Part shown: positions 50,551-60,906 of the stretch, one piece after another
Layout: each line of letters opens with the position of its first letter
Numbering within the stretch: position 1 is the first letter of the stretch
NCBI GenBank assembly: GCA_034521715.1
Contig: JAXHLY010000009.1
Coordinates: 62,001-126,000, forward strand
Length of the DNA stretch: 64,000 nt
Source of the DNA: Methylohalomonas sp034521715
GTDB lineage: Bacteria; Pseudomonadota; Gammaproteobacteria; Methylohalomonadales; Methylohalomonadaceae
Direction of reading: 5' to 3'
Notes under the pieces: generated by a model
Databases searched by the model: none
Seen by the model: the letters and a program-made list of their open reading frames with translations, nothing else
Told to the model about the DNA's origin: nothing
Position numbers and translations under genes: made by a program

Positions 50551-50970
50551 ATGAAATTTGCCCGAAAGCTGTCATGCGGCACTATCCTGATCCTGCTCAG
50601 TGGTATGGTTGCCGCAGAGGAATACAAGACACCGGCCAACATGACCAATGAAGACCGGCAAACACTGATGGCCGGCAGCAACGAATACGAGCAGTGTGTC
50701 ACGTCCTCGGTGCGGGAGCTGGCACCCAGGATCGGCGATCCCCGGGCGCTCGCCGATGCGGCGATGGCATCGTGCAGTAACACGCTGACGGCTTTTGCGG
50801 AAGGGATGGCAACGGACAACTATCACCCGGACTTCAGTAATTACTATATCGGCAGGGTCAAGAATCGCGTCGCCAATACAGCGGTACAACAGGCAATGAT
50901 CATCGTCTCGCAGAAACAGTCACAATCGTTCGGGAAGGATCAGCCGGACAAACCGGCAGTTTCAGAATAG
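50551..50970 (+). CDS. small exported protein, unknown
   Basis: 139 residues from ATG 50551: signal peptide ending MVAAEE, then a helical mature domain with two cysteines (YEQCVTSSVRELAPRIGDPRALADAAMASCSNTL), a spacing of 26 residues suggesting a disulfide. No family recognised. The open frame extends upstream to 50230 inside the preceding gene, but the signal peptide fixes the start. The last nine bases overlap rppH on the opposite strand. Confidence 0.65.
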   Translation: MKFARKLSCGTILILLSGMVAAEEYKTPANMTNEDRQTLMAGSNEYEQCVTSSVRELAPRIGDPRALADAAMASCSNTLTAFAEGMATDNYHPDFSNYYIGRVKNRVANTAVQQAMIIVSQKQSQSFGKDQPDKPAVSE

Positions 50971-51468
50971 GCGCCGGCTGTCACCGGTATGCAGCCACGG
51001 CATCATGAAAGGTGCCAGTTCTTCCAGTGCCTTGCGATAGACATCGCGCTTGAAAGACACCACTTCATATACCGGTTTCCAGTAATTGACCCAGACCCAG
51101 TGATCAAATTCCGGCCTGTTTGAGTAAGCAAGGTTGACCTTGCTGTCGTCGGCCATCAGCAACAGCATATACCAGATCTGTTTCTGGCCGATGCACACAG
51201 GCTCGGAGTTGTGCCGGATATAGCGCTTCGGTAACTGATAGCGCAGCCAGCTCCTGGTACTGGCCATGACCTTGACGTCATCGGATACCAGGCCGAGTTC
51301 CTCTTCCAGTTCCCGGTACATGGCGGTCTCCGGGCTTTCATTGCGCTGGATACCGCCCTGGGGGAACTGCCATGCATCCATGCCAACGCGTTTAGCCCAG
51401 AGTACCTGGCCAAACACATTGCTGAGCACAATACCCACGTTATGCCGGTAACCTTCGGCGTCGATCAT
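50962..51468 (-). CDS. rppH: RNA pyrophosphohydrolase
   Basis: Nudix hydrolase that removes pyrophosphate from mRNA 5' ends to start decay. Nudix box GGIQRNESPETAMYRELEEELGL, preceded by WAKRVGMDAWQFPQ; RYIRHNSEPVCIGQKQIWYML matches RppH. 168 residues, intact. Start ATG 51468. Confidence 0.95.
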   Translation of the reverse strand: MIDAEGYRHNVGIVLSNVFGQVLWAKRVGMDAWQFPQGGIQRNESPETAMYRELEEELGLVSDDVKVMASTRSWLRYQLPKRYIRHNSEPVCIGQKQIWYMLLLMADDSKVNLAYSNRPEFDHWVWVNYWKPVYEVVSFKRDVYRKALEELAPFMMPWLHTGDSRRLF

Positions 51469-51756
51469 GGCTGCTTAAACTCTGTCTTTATAGCGATGCC
51501 AGCCCGCCTTAAAGCGGGCACCGGCCTGCATTCATGTTGTAGAGATTTTTCCATACACTTTATAGACCGGCAAACTGGCCGGCCGTTTTACCGCCGGCTG
51601 GCGGCATTGTGCCTGCAAAACCGTGTAAGTAGCTGATATAGCATGCCTGCGCCGATATCCCGGATGGCCGCCGGCCCGTTGCCGGCGTCAACCCACAACG
51701 CTACCCCGAATGACATTTGCTAGACTACGCGCTTTTAGGCTAACGGAACAGACGGC
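51469..51756. other. intergenic region rppH to HAD gene
   Basis: 288 bp between divergent genes. No ORF with family similarity and no clear promoter boxes seen. Confidence 0.4.
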
Positions 51757-52410
51757 ATGCAACTGGCCATATTTGACCTGGATAATACCCTGATCGGCGG
51801 GGATAGTGATTACCTGTGGGGGGAATATCTCTGCGAACAAGGGATTATTAACAGCGACGGTCACCGTCATGCCCACCGTCAGTACTATGAGGATTATCAC
51901 GCCGGGCGGCTGGATATCCAGGCCTTCCTGCGCTTCCAGCTGAAGCCACTGGCCGATAATCCGCTGGACGATCTTGAACGCTGGCGGCGGGATTATATCG
52001 AGTCCAAGATTAAACCGATCTTACTGCCCAGAGCCCGGCAATTGATCGAAGATCACCGCCGGCGTGGCCATCAACTGCTGATCATCACCGCCACCAATCG
52101 CTTTATTACCGAACCCATTGCCGCGGAACTGGGGATCGAGAATCTGGTCGCCACCGAACCGGAATTCCGGAACGGCCGGTTCACCGGCGAGGTCAGGGGC
52201 TTACCTTCCTACCGCGAGGGTAAGGTACAGCGCATGCATGAATGGCTGCGGGAACGTGGTGAAACGTCATGCGAACAGTGGTTCTACAGTGATTCCCACA
52301 ACGACATTCCGCTGTTGAAAGAGGTGGATCATCCGATGGCCGTCGACCCGGATGATCAGCTACGCGAATTCGCGGAAAAAATGGACTGGCCGGTTATCAG
52401 TTTGAGATAG
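51757..52410 (+). CDS. HAD-IB family hydrolase (phosphoserine phosphatase-like)
   Basis: 217 residues. HAD motif I FDLDNTLIGGDSDYLW, motif II LLIITATNRF, motif III lysine in YREGKVQRM, motif IV YSDSHNDIPLLK. HAD-IB members include SerB, and CicA-like enzymes; context does not fix the substrate. Intact; converges on the mechanosensitive channel. Confidence 0.88.
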   Translation: MQLAIFDLDNTLIGGDSDYLWGEYLCEQGIINSDGHRHAHRQYYEDYHAGRLDIQAFLRFQLKPLADNPLDDLERWRRDYIESKIKPILLPRARQLIEDHRRRGHQLLIITATNRFITEPIAAELGIENLVATEPEFRNGRFTGEVRGLPSYREGKVQRMHEWLRERGETSCEQWFYSDSHNDIPLLKEVDHPMAVDPDDQLREFAEKMDWPVISLR

Positions 52411-52428
52411 AACACGCCGGCAGCCGGA

Positions 52429-53740
52429 TCAACCGCCGGTGCCCTGGTTGAGTAATCGGACCTCACGCTGCGGGAAGGGTATTTCAATACCATTGTCCTT
52501 GAGTGCCTGCCATATCATCATCAACAGATCCGCACCGACACGATTCTTGCCGTCGTCGATACCGTCCATCCAGAATTCAACCAGAATATCCACACCGGAA
52601 TCACCAAAACCGCTGATTTCGGCGTCGGCCAGTTCCTCGATTGGCGTATCGGGTTCATTAATTACCTGCGGATGCGAGCGCACCGTCTGTTTAACGATCT
52701 CCAGCATTTTCGGCAGATCCGTGCTATAGGCTACCTGAAATTCCAGTGAGTAGCGCTGTTTCTCGTTATTCTGCGTCCAGTTGATAAAACGTGTTGGTGA
52801 TGAAGTGTTCATTGGGGACCACGACATCCTTGCCGTCGAATGTCTCCAGGAAGGCCGAACGCATATTCAGCTTGCGAATCCTGCCCTTGTTGCCGTCGTC
52901 GAGTTCAACGTAATCACCCACTTTCAGCGAACGATCCAGCAGAATGATCATCCCCGAAATGAAGTTGGATGCAATTGCCTGCAGGCCAAATCCCAGGCCC
53001 ACACCAAGTGCACCACCGAATACAGCCAGGGCGGTGAGGTTAATGCCCATGATTTGCAATAGCAGAATGAAGATGACGATAACCAGGACAACTTCAAACA
53101 GTTTCGCGAAAACTTCACGCGTGCCGATATCGATATCTTCCTGCTTACGTATAATCTCCTGGCCCAGATTATTGGACACACGACCGAGCCAGAACAGTAT
53201 CGAGCCGAAGATGATGACCCGCGCAAGCCCGTAGGCCGAGACCCTGATATTCCCGACCTCGATATCCGCGGCTTCCAGATAGGCAATAACATCGGGCAAG
53301 ACACCAAAGATATGCAGGATTGCAATGGGTATGACGAACCATTTGAAAATCAGTCCGATGAAAACACTCGCGACAAAGCGGGTAATTAGCGAGTAGAAGA
53401 GAAAGACGATTGCCAGGCTCTGGCAGATGCGTACAAACCAGCTTTTGCCGATCAGGGACAGGCTGACTTCCGCGGCGACAGCCAGGGCAAGCAAGGCCAG
53501 CAGAGGAAACAGCAGCTCACCCAGCTGGTAAATGACCTTTTTCAGTGGCAACCAGGAACCGGAAACCGGTACCTGGCGCAGTATCGGCGAATGTTTCTTA
53601 AGGAGATAGGAAAGCCAGTAAGCCAGGATAAGCGATAACAGAACCAGTCCGAACTGGGAGTACAGTGCGGGACTGCTGACCGACTCTACGATAGATGCCA
53701 GTAGCTCATTGAGTTGCGCTGTGAGACCGGCAATGTCCAT
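52429..53740 (-). CDS. mechanosensitive ion channel, MscS family (one frameshift)
   Basis: Inner membrane channel of about 437 residues. Several N-terminal helices, then the MscS pore helix region ALAVFGGALGVGLGFGLQAIASNFISGMIIL, beta domain DYVELDDGNKGRIRKLNMRSAFLETFDGKDVVVPNEHFITN and a C-terminal alpha-beta domain. An extra T near 52786 splits the last 125 residues (NTF|INWTQNNEKQRYSLEFQV). MscS channels release solutes on hypo-osmotic shock. Confidence 0.9.
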
Positions 53741-53753
53741 GTTTACTATCCAT

Positions 53754-53781
53754 AAAAAGGGATTGCCCTATCAGGCAGGGC
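53754..53781 (-). terminator. possible terminator of mdh
   Basis: On the minus strand GCCCT/AGGGC with a seven-base loop (53765-53781), then TTTTT six bases later. Short stem, so low confidence. Confidence 0.4.
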
Positions 53782-53823
53782 TAAAGCGAATCCCCGCTGC
53801 CGTCAATCTGCCGGCAATAAGCC

Positions 53824-54801
53824 CTATTTCAGCATCGGTTCCACCGCCGCCTTTTCCTCTTCCAGTTCCTTCAGCGTCGCCTGCATCCGTGCGCGGCTGA
53901 AGTCATCGATGGAAATGTTCTGGGCAATGGTGTAATGCCCACCACCGACATGTACGGGAAATGAATAAACAATACCTTCCGGAATGCCATAGCTGCCATC
54001 CGAAGGTACGGCCATGCTCAGCCAGTCCTCCGTTTTGCCGACGGCCCAGTCACGCATGTGTTCCAGCGCGGCGTTGGCCGCCGAGGCGGCACTGGAGGCG
54101 CCGCGGGCCTCGATAATGGCCGCACCGCGCTTGGCTACCGTGGGTATGAACTCATTTTCGACCCAGCTCTGTTCCACCATGTCACGAAACGGCTTGCCAT
54201 TGACAGTAGCGTGCGTGATATCAGGATACTGAGTGGTGGAGTGGTTCCCCCAGATACAGAAGTTATTGATGGTGGTAATCGGCACTTCTGCCTTATTGGC
54301 AATCTGTGCCAGCGCCCGGTTATGGTCAAGCCGGGTCATCGCCGTAATCCGTACGGGATCGACGTTCGGTGCGCTTTGTATAGTGATCCAGGCATTGGTA
54401 TTAGCCGGATTACCGACGACCAGCACCCGGATATTCTTGCCGGCGACTTCGTTAAGGGCCCGGCCCTGCTCAATAAAAATGCTGGCATTACCCTGGAGTA
54501 GGTCCTTGCGTTCCATGCCCGGCCCCCGGGGTTTGGCGCCGACCATGAACACGAATTCGGCACCCTCAAAGGCCTCCCTGGCATCGGAACTGACCTTGAC
54601 ACCTGCCAGGGTTGGAAAGGCACAGTCCTCGAGCTCCATCACCACTCCTTCGACCGCCTTGATGGCCTGGGGTATTTCGAGTAACTGCAGAACAACCGGC
54701 TGCTTCGGTCCCAGCATTTCACCGGCGGCAATACGGAATAACAGGGCATAACCGATCTGGCCGGCGGCACCTGTAACAGCGATACGAACGGGCTGCTTCA
54801 T
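53824..54801 (-). CDS. mdh: malate dehydrogenase
   Basis: 325 residues, the cytosolic-type MDH common in beta- and some gammaproteobacteria. NAD loop VTGAAGQIGYALLFRIA, catalytic Arg/Asp region MVGAKPRGPGMERKDLL and TRLDHNRALAQIA, catalytic His in IWGNHSTTQYPD. Oxidises malate to oxaloacetate. Upstream gene on the same strand is gltA, which uses the oxaloacetate. Intact. Confidence 0.95.
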   Translation of the reverse strand: MKQPVRIAVTGAAGQIGYALLFRIAAGEMLGPKQPVVLQLLEIPQAIKAVEGVVMELEDCAFPTLAGVKVSSDAREAFEGAEFVFMVGAKPRGPGMERKDLLQGNASIFIEQGRALNEVAGKNIRVLVVGNPANTNAWITIQSAPNVDPVRITAMTRLDHNRALAQIANKAEVPITTINNFCIWGNHSTTQYPDITHATVNGKPFRDMVEQSWVENEFIPTVAKRGAAIIEARGASSAASAANAALEHMRDWAVGKTEDWLSMAVPSDGSYGIPEGIVYSFPVHVGGGHYTIAQNISIDDFSRARMQATLKELEEEKAAVEPMLK

Positions 54802-54901
54802 CGCTCCTCCACTTGAACTGTATAGCTACTGGATTTGTGAGAATAAAACCGGCACACGGACACTATCGCGCCCGCGTGTTCCGATGTAATGGCCGCTCTC
54901 C

Positions 54902-56197
54902 CTATCCACGTTTATCGATCGGCACGTATTCACGTTCCTCGGGACCGACATACAATTGCCTCGGACGGCCGATACGGAAATCCGCATCTTCCATCATTTC
55001 CAGCCACTGGGAAATCCACCCGGCCGAACGCCCGACTGCAAACATTACGGTAAACATCGACAGTGGAATGCCGAGTGCCTGCAGGATAATGCCGGAATAG
55101 AAATCGACATTCGGATACAACTTGCGCTCGATAAAGTACTCATCCTCAAGCGCGATTTCCTCCAGTCTCATCGCCGTTTCGAACATCGGCTGATTCACCG
55201 TGTCCATTTCCTGCAGCAGGTCGTGGCAGGTTTTGCGGATAATCTTCGCGCGCGGGTCGTAGTTCTTGTAAACGCGATGACCGAAACCCATCAGCCTGAA
55301 CGGATCATCCTTGTCCTTGGCCTTGGCAATATACTTGTCGATGTTTTTCGGATCGCCAATCTCTTTCAGCATGTGAATGACCGCTTCGTTGGCACCGCCA
55401 TGCGCACGTCCCCAGAGTGTGGCAATACCGGCGGAAATGCAGGCAAACGGGTTGGCCTCGGCACTGCCGGCCAGACGCACGGTCGAGGTACTGGCATTCT
55501 GCTCATGATCGGCATGCAGGATCAGCATCTGGTCCAGGGCCCGCACGGCCACCGGGCTGGGTGAATACGGACGGTGCGGTACTGCGAAAATCATGTTGAG
55601 CAGGTTTTCGACATAACCGAGCTCATAGCGCGGATGCACGAACGGATGGCCCATGGCGTACTTGTAACAGTGCGCCGCGAGAATCGGCATCTTGGCGATA
55701 ACACGATGCGCAGTAAGGATCCGGTCTTCCGGATCGCCGATATCCATGGCCTCGTGATAGTACGACGACAGTGCCCCGGTTACACCCACCATGATCGACA
55801 TGGGATGGGCATCATAACGATAACCCGTGTAGAAACGATCCAGATGTTCGTGCACCAGTGAACGCCGGTTCAGGTTGTCCCTGAAGGTATCCATCTCCTC
55901 CTGGGTCGGCAATTCGCCATTGAGCAGCAGATAGCAGACTTCGAGATAGGTGCTGTGCTCGGCCAGCTGTTCGATGGGATAGCCCCGGTGCATCAATACA
56001 CCCTTTTCCCCATCCAGATAGGTGATGGCACTGCGGCAGGCAGCGGTATTCACATAACCGGGGTCCAGCGTGAACATGCCCAGTTCTTTATACAGCTCTT
56101 TGGTGTCGATAACGGGGGGGCCGTATACCCCGCGGACAATAGGACATTCGACCTTGTTGCCCGTGTTGTTATCGATGATCGTGACTGTATCGGTCAT
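54902..56197 (-). CDS. gltA: citrate synthase
   Basis: 431 residues, type II bacterial enzyme. GVLMHRGYPIEQLAEHSTYLEVCYLLLNGELP, active-site His/Asp in NASTSTVRLAGSAEANPFACISAG, GRAHGGANEAV and MGFGHRVYKNYDPRA. ATG 56197 (MTDTVTI) has an AGGGAGAA-like ribosome site; the upstream in-frame extension shows no similarity. Divergent from sucA. The sdhCDAB genes that often lie between gltA and sucA are absent. Intact. Confidence 0.95.
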   Translation of the reverse strand: MTDTVTIIDNNTGNKVECPIVRGVYGPPVIDTKELYKELGMFTLDPGYVNTAACRSAITYLDGEKGVLMHRGYPIEQLAEHSTYLEVCYLLLNGELPTQEEMDTFRDNLNRRSLVHEHLDRFYTGYRYDAHPMSIMVGVTGALSSYYHEAMDIGDPEDRILTAHRVIAKMPILAAHCYKYAMGHPFVHPRYELGYVENLLNMIFAVPHRPYSPSPVAVRALDQMLILHADHEQNASTSTVRLAGSAEANPFACISAGIATLWGRAHGGANEAVIHMLKEIGDPKNIDKYIAKAKDKDDPFRLMGFGHRVYKNYDPRAKIIRKTCHDLLQEMDTVNQPMFETAMRLEEIALEDEYFIERKLYPNVDFYSGIILQALGIPLSMFTVMFAVGRSAGWISQWLEMMEDADFRIGRPRQLYVGPEEREYVPIDKRG

Positions 56198-56355
56198 CGA
56201 GTGGTTCTCCCTGAGTCGGGTTGGGTTGAAATGATCTGAAATCAGACTTGATATTGTTATTTTCTTTAGAATACATTTGTCTGGTGCAGTGCGGCAAGAC
56301 ACTTGAAGGGCCCGTTTCGGGGTTCTGGCCGTAAGTCCATGACAAACGGAGAGAA

Positions 56356-56448
56356 ATGTCTAAACTTGAACTAGTGGGATCGCCCAATGCCACCGCCGAT
56401 CCGAGAGTGAGCAAGCCGCCACTAGCGCTCGCCGCACGGCCAAAATAA
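56356..56448 (+). CDS. 30-codon small ORF upstream of sucA
   Basis: ATG 56356 preceded by GGAGAG at 5 bp, encoding a 30-residue peptide (MSKLELVGSPNATADP..., ending LALAARPK) and stopping 15 bp before ATG 56464 (25 bp before the sucA start used here). No family known. The good ribosome site and position suggest either a leader peptide or the remains of a gene. Expression is unproven. Confidence 0.4.
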   Translation: MSKLELVGSPNATADPRVSKPPLALAARPK

Positions 56449-56473
56449 CCAAGGGATAACAACATGAAAATCC

Positions 56474-59346
56474 ATGCGCAACCCAACGAGCCAAGCCGCT
56501 CTGATGGATAACCAGCCCCCATCCTGGCACAGCGCGAATGCCGGCTTTATCGAGGCACTGTACGAATCCTATCTGAATGATCCCGGCAGCGTTGGCAGTG
56601 ACTGGCGCGAATATTTCGATTCCCTCCCCGACGGTGCCGGGGATGCGGAAACAGCCCACGGACCTGTACGCGACAAATTCCTCGAGCTGGCCAGAAACCG
56701 CGGTGCGGTAACGCCAGCCGCAGGCGACATCTCGGCCCTGACCCACAAGCAGGTCGCCGTCCTGCAGCTCATCAATGCCTACCGCTTCCGTGGCCACCGC
56801 CAGGCGGATCTGGATCCGTTACGGCAATACCAGCGCCCCAATGTCCCGGAGCTGGAACCGGCCTACCATGATCTGACCGACGCAGACCTCGATACCAAAT
56901 TCTACACCGGTTCCCTGGTTGCCCCCGACCAGTTGCCGTTACGCGAGATACTGGAAATCGTCCGCACCACCTATTGCAGCCGGATTGGCGCGGAATACAT
57001 GCATATCAACGAAACCGAGCAGAAACGCTGGATCCAGCAGCGTCTGGAAGACTGCCGTGCCCATCCGTACTACAGCCGTGACCAGAAGCGCCATATCCTC
57101 GAGCGCCTGACGGCAGCCAATTTGCTCGAGGAATACCTGCATAACAAATATGTCGGCCAGAAACGTTTCTCGATCGAGGGCGGTGAAAGCCTGATACCAC
57201 TGCTCGACAATATAGTCAGGCGCGGCGGTCAGGCCAGCGCGGAGGAAATCATTATCGGTATGGCGCACCGCGGCCGTCTGAATGTACTGGTAAATATCCT
57301 CGGCAAAATGCCCAGGGATCTGTTCGGTGAATTCGAAGGCAAGCAGATACAGAACAATAACGGTTCCGGGGACGTGAAATATCACCTCGGCTATTCATCG
57401 GATATCGCCACCGAGAACGGATCGCTGCACCTGACCCTGGCCTTCAATCCATCACATCTGGAGATCATCGATCCGGTGGTTGAGGGTTCGGTGCGGGCAC
57501 GCCAGGACCGCCGTCATGATGTGCACCGGGAACAGGTACTGCCGGTATTGATCCACGGTGACGCCGCCTTTGCCGGCCAGGGCGTGGTAATGGAAACCTT
57601 CAACCTGTCCCAGACCCGCGGCTACTCCACCGGCGGCACGATACATATCATCATCAACAATCAGATCGGCTTTACAACCTCCGATCCACTGGATTCACGG
57701 TCGACCCTCTACTGTACCGACGTCGCCAAGATGATCCAGGCACCAATCCTGCATGTAAACGGGGACGACCCGGAAGCGGTTGTCTTAGCCGCCCAATTTG
57801 CCTTCGATTACCGTAACGAATTCAACAAGGATGTCGTTATTGACCTGGTCTGTTACCGGCGCCATGGTCACAGTGAAGCCGATGAGCCGGCGGCTACACA
57901 GCCAGTCATGTACAAGAAGATCCGCAATCATCACGATGTACAAAAGATTTACAGCGACAAACTAATCAAGGAAGGCATGCTGACACAGGACGAAATCAGC
58001 ACTATGGAAACAGATTACATCAATGCGCTGGAGGCCAATCAGCCCGTCTCGGCGCCGCTGGCCACGGAGATCAACAGCAAATATCTGACCAATTTCGAGC
58101 CGTACAAGGATACACACTGGTATGACCCGGCGGATACGACCCTGGATCGCGATACCATTGCCAGGCTGACCGAGCGTTTCACGCATGTACCGGGAGATTT
58201 TCATCTGCATAAAACCGTGCAACGGATCATCGACAGCCGCCGTAAAATGGGTGCGGACGAAGAACCGTTCGATTGGGGTTATGCAGAAATGCTGGCCTAT
58301 GCCAGCCTGCTGGACAGCGGTTACCCTGTACGCATATCGGGTCAGGACAGTGCCCGCGGAACTTTTTTCCACCGGCACAGCGTGATCCATAACCAGGAAA
58401 ACGGCGATACATTTCTGCCGCTACAGCACATCAGTGATGATCAGGGAAGCTTCCTGATCATTAATTCGATCCTGTCCGAGGAAGCCGTACTGGCATTCGA
58501 ATTCGGCTATTCCAGTTCCGAGCCGGGCGCGCTGGTGATATGGGAAGCACAATTCGGTGATTTCGCCAACGGTGCACAAGTTGTGGTCGATCAGTTCATC
58601 AGTTCTTCCGAGGCCAAGTGGGGCCGGTTTTCCGGCCTGGTCATGCTGTTACCGCATGGCTACGACGGCCAGGGTCCGGAACACTCTTCCGCACGTCTCG
58701 AGCGTTACCTGCAGCTTTGCGCCGAGGACAACATGCAGGTGTGCTTTCCCAGCACTGCCGCGCAGATGTTTCATATGCTGCGTCGGCAGATGCTGCGGCC
58801 CTATCGCAAGCCACTGATCGTCATGAGCCCGAAGAGCCTGCTACGGCACAAGCTGTCGACCTCAAGGCTTGAAGACATAACGGATCACGGTTTTCAACTT
58901 GGTCATCGATGAAATCGACGATCTGCAAAAAAACCGTCAGGCGCCTGCTCATCTGTTCCGGGAAGGTCTATTACGATCTGCCTCGACGCGCCGCCGCGAG
59001 CATGATATTGATAACATCGCCATCGCCCGCATCGAACAACTGTATCCGTTCCCGAAACAGCAGCTCAGCAAGCTGGTTGACGGCTATCCGAATGTCGAGG
59101 ATGTCGTCTGGGTGCAGGAGGAGCCACGCAACCAGGGAGCCTGTGCCTACCTGCTGGAAAGCCTGAATCTGTTCGGCTCGCTGAATGAAGAACCAGCAGT
59201 TCCTGATCGTTGCCCGGCCCTATTCCGCCTCACCGGCGGTGGGAACGCCGTCACGGCACATGGAACAACAACGGCAACTGGCGAGGGAGGCACTGCTGCT
59301 GGAAGACATCAGTGAAACAGACAAGAAGGAACGCAAGTCCGCCTGA
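56474..59346 (+). CDS. sucA: 2-oxoglutarate dehydrogenase E1 component (four frameshifts)
   Basis: Thiamine diphosphate E1 of the 2-oxoglutarate dehydrogenase complex. HRGRLNVLVNILGK, GDAAFAGQGVVMETFNLSQTRGYSTGGTIHIIINNQIGFTT and CYRRHGHSEADEPAATQP are diagnostic. The N-terminal 812 residues are in one frame; the last 145 are interrupted near 58902 (extra G), 58935 (extra A in an A-run), 58990 (one base missing) and 59196 (extra base). Conserved pieces RIEQLYPFP, VVWVQEEPRNQGA and ARPYSASPAVG confirm the order. ATG 56464, with AAGGGA before it, may be the true start if an indel follows. Confidence 0.93.
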
Positions 59347-59401
59347 ACCACAGCCGGCTAATACCTGACAGCCAACAACACGGATCATAGATCTGACAGC
59401 C

Positions 59402-60708
59402 ATGATTATTGACATCAAAGTACCGCAACTGGCCGAATCGATAGCAGAAGCCACCCTGCTCGCCTGGCAAAAACAGGCCGGCGACAGCGTCAGTCGCGGT
59501 GACAATCTCATTGATATCGAGACCGATAAAGTCACGCTGGAAGTCACAGCCGCCGAGGATGGCGTGCTCGCAGGAAATCGTCAAGGAGGAAGGTGTCCAG
59601 GTCGGCAGCAACGAGGTCATTGCCCGTCTGGATACCGAGGCTGCCGGCGCCTGAAACCAGTGCTGTAGACGGCCGGCGCCCGCAGCCGCAGAGGAGCAGG
59701 AGCCGACTACAGACACTGCGGCCCAAAAAGGCAATGGTGGCGACGGTGAGACAGCGACGGAGACTGAGACTGCAGAACCAAAACAGAGCCCGGCGGTACG
59801 CAGACTGCTCGAGGAACATCACCTCGATGCCAGTGTTATTCCGCCCAGCCGCGAGGACGGCCGCCTGACGAAGCAGGATGTACTGAGCTACCTCGAATTG
59901 CGTGACAGGGAACAACCGTCTGACTCGATCAACCAGGCCAAATCTGCCGGCAAGCAAGCCTGCTGCCAAACCTGAAAGCCAACCGCAGACTGCAGCGGTT
60001 ACCGGCAGCCGGCCCGAAGAACGCGTACCGATGACGCGGCTGCGCAAGCGTACTGCCGAGCGATTACTGTCGGCCCAGCACGACAACGCCATTCTGACGA
60101 CATTCAATGAAATCAACATGGCGCCGCTGCAGGCACTGCGTGAACGTTATAAAAAGGATTTCGAACAGGCCCATGGCGTCAAACTCGGTTTCATGTCGTT
60201 TTTCACCAAGGCCGCTGTCGAGGCATTAAAACGTTTCCCGGTTATCAATGCCTCGGTGGAGGGCGATGACATCATTTACCACGGTTACTTCGATATCGGT
60301 ATTGCCGTGAGTTCCGACCGTGGACTGGTGGTACCGATCGTGCGTGATGCCGATCAGATGTCCTTCGCGGAAGTAGAATCGACCATTCGCGATTACGGTG
60401 AGCGCGCGCAGAACGGCAAACTCAAGCTGGAAGATCTGACCGGCGGCACGTTCACGATCACCAATGGCGGCGTATTCGGCTCGCTGATGTCGACACCGAT
60501 ACTCAATCCGCCACAGAGCGCCATACTGGGCATGCACAAGATCCAGGAACGACCGGTGGCGGAAAACGGCGATATTGTTATTCGCCCGATGATGTACGTG
60601 GCACTGTCCTACGATCATCGTATTATCGACGGCCGTGAGGCCGTACAGTACCTGGTGGCGATCAAGGAAATGATCGAGGACCCGGCACGGTTACTATTAC
60701 AAGTTTAA
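59402..60708 (+). CDS. sucB: 2-oxoglutarate dehydrogenase E2, dihydrolipoyl succinyltransferase (four frameshifts)
   Basis: Lipoyl domain at residues 1-78 with lipoyl-lysine in DIETDKVTLEV, a Pro/Ala/Glu/Thr-rich linker, a peripheral-subunit binding domain (SPAVRRLLEEHHLDASVIPPSREDGRLTKQDVLSYL) and the catalytic domain (MTRLRKRTAERLLSAQ to LSYDHRIIDGREAVQYLV, with His and Asp of the active site). Frame shifts near 59572, 59650, 59675 and 59955; the catalytic domain itself is unbroken. Starts 55 bp after sucA. About 435 residues. Confidence 0.93.
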
Positions 60709-60714
60709 TAAAAA

Positions 60715-60887
60715 GTCCGCAAATAAACGCAAATGGACGCAAATAAAAAATCATTAATTAATTTGTTTAAGCTTGTCATGTGATCAAGTTCACTGCTTTG
60801 TAACAAATAACGGAAAATACAAAGCAGAAACTTATACGCACGATACTTTTAATTGATTTGCGTTAATTCGCGTTCATTTGCGGACTG
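60715..60887. repeat. inverted-arm repeat, CGCAAATGAACG family, copy 3
   Basis: Left arm 60715-60749 (GTCCGCAAATAAACGC, AAATGGACGCAAAT) and right arm 60854-60887 (TTTGCGTTAATTCGCGTTCA, TTTGCGGAC) flank about 105 bp of AT-rich DNA. It fills the gap between sucB and lpd. Confidence 0.78.
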
Positions 60888-60906
60888 GCAAACAAAGAGA
60901 TTTCCT

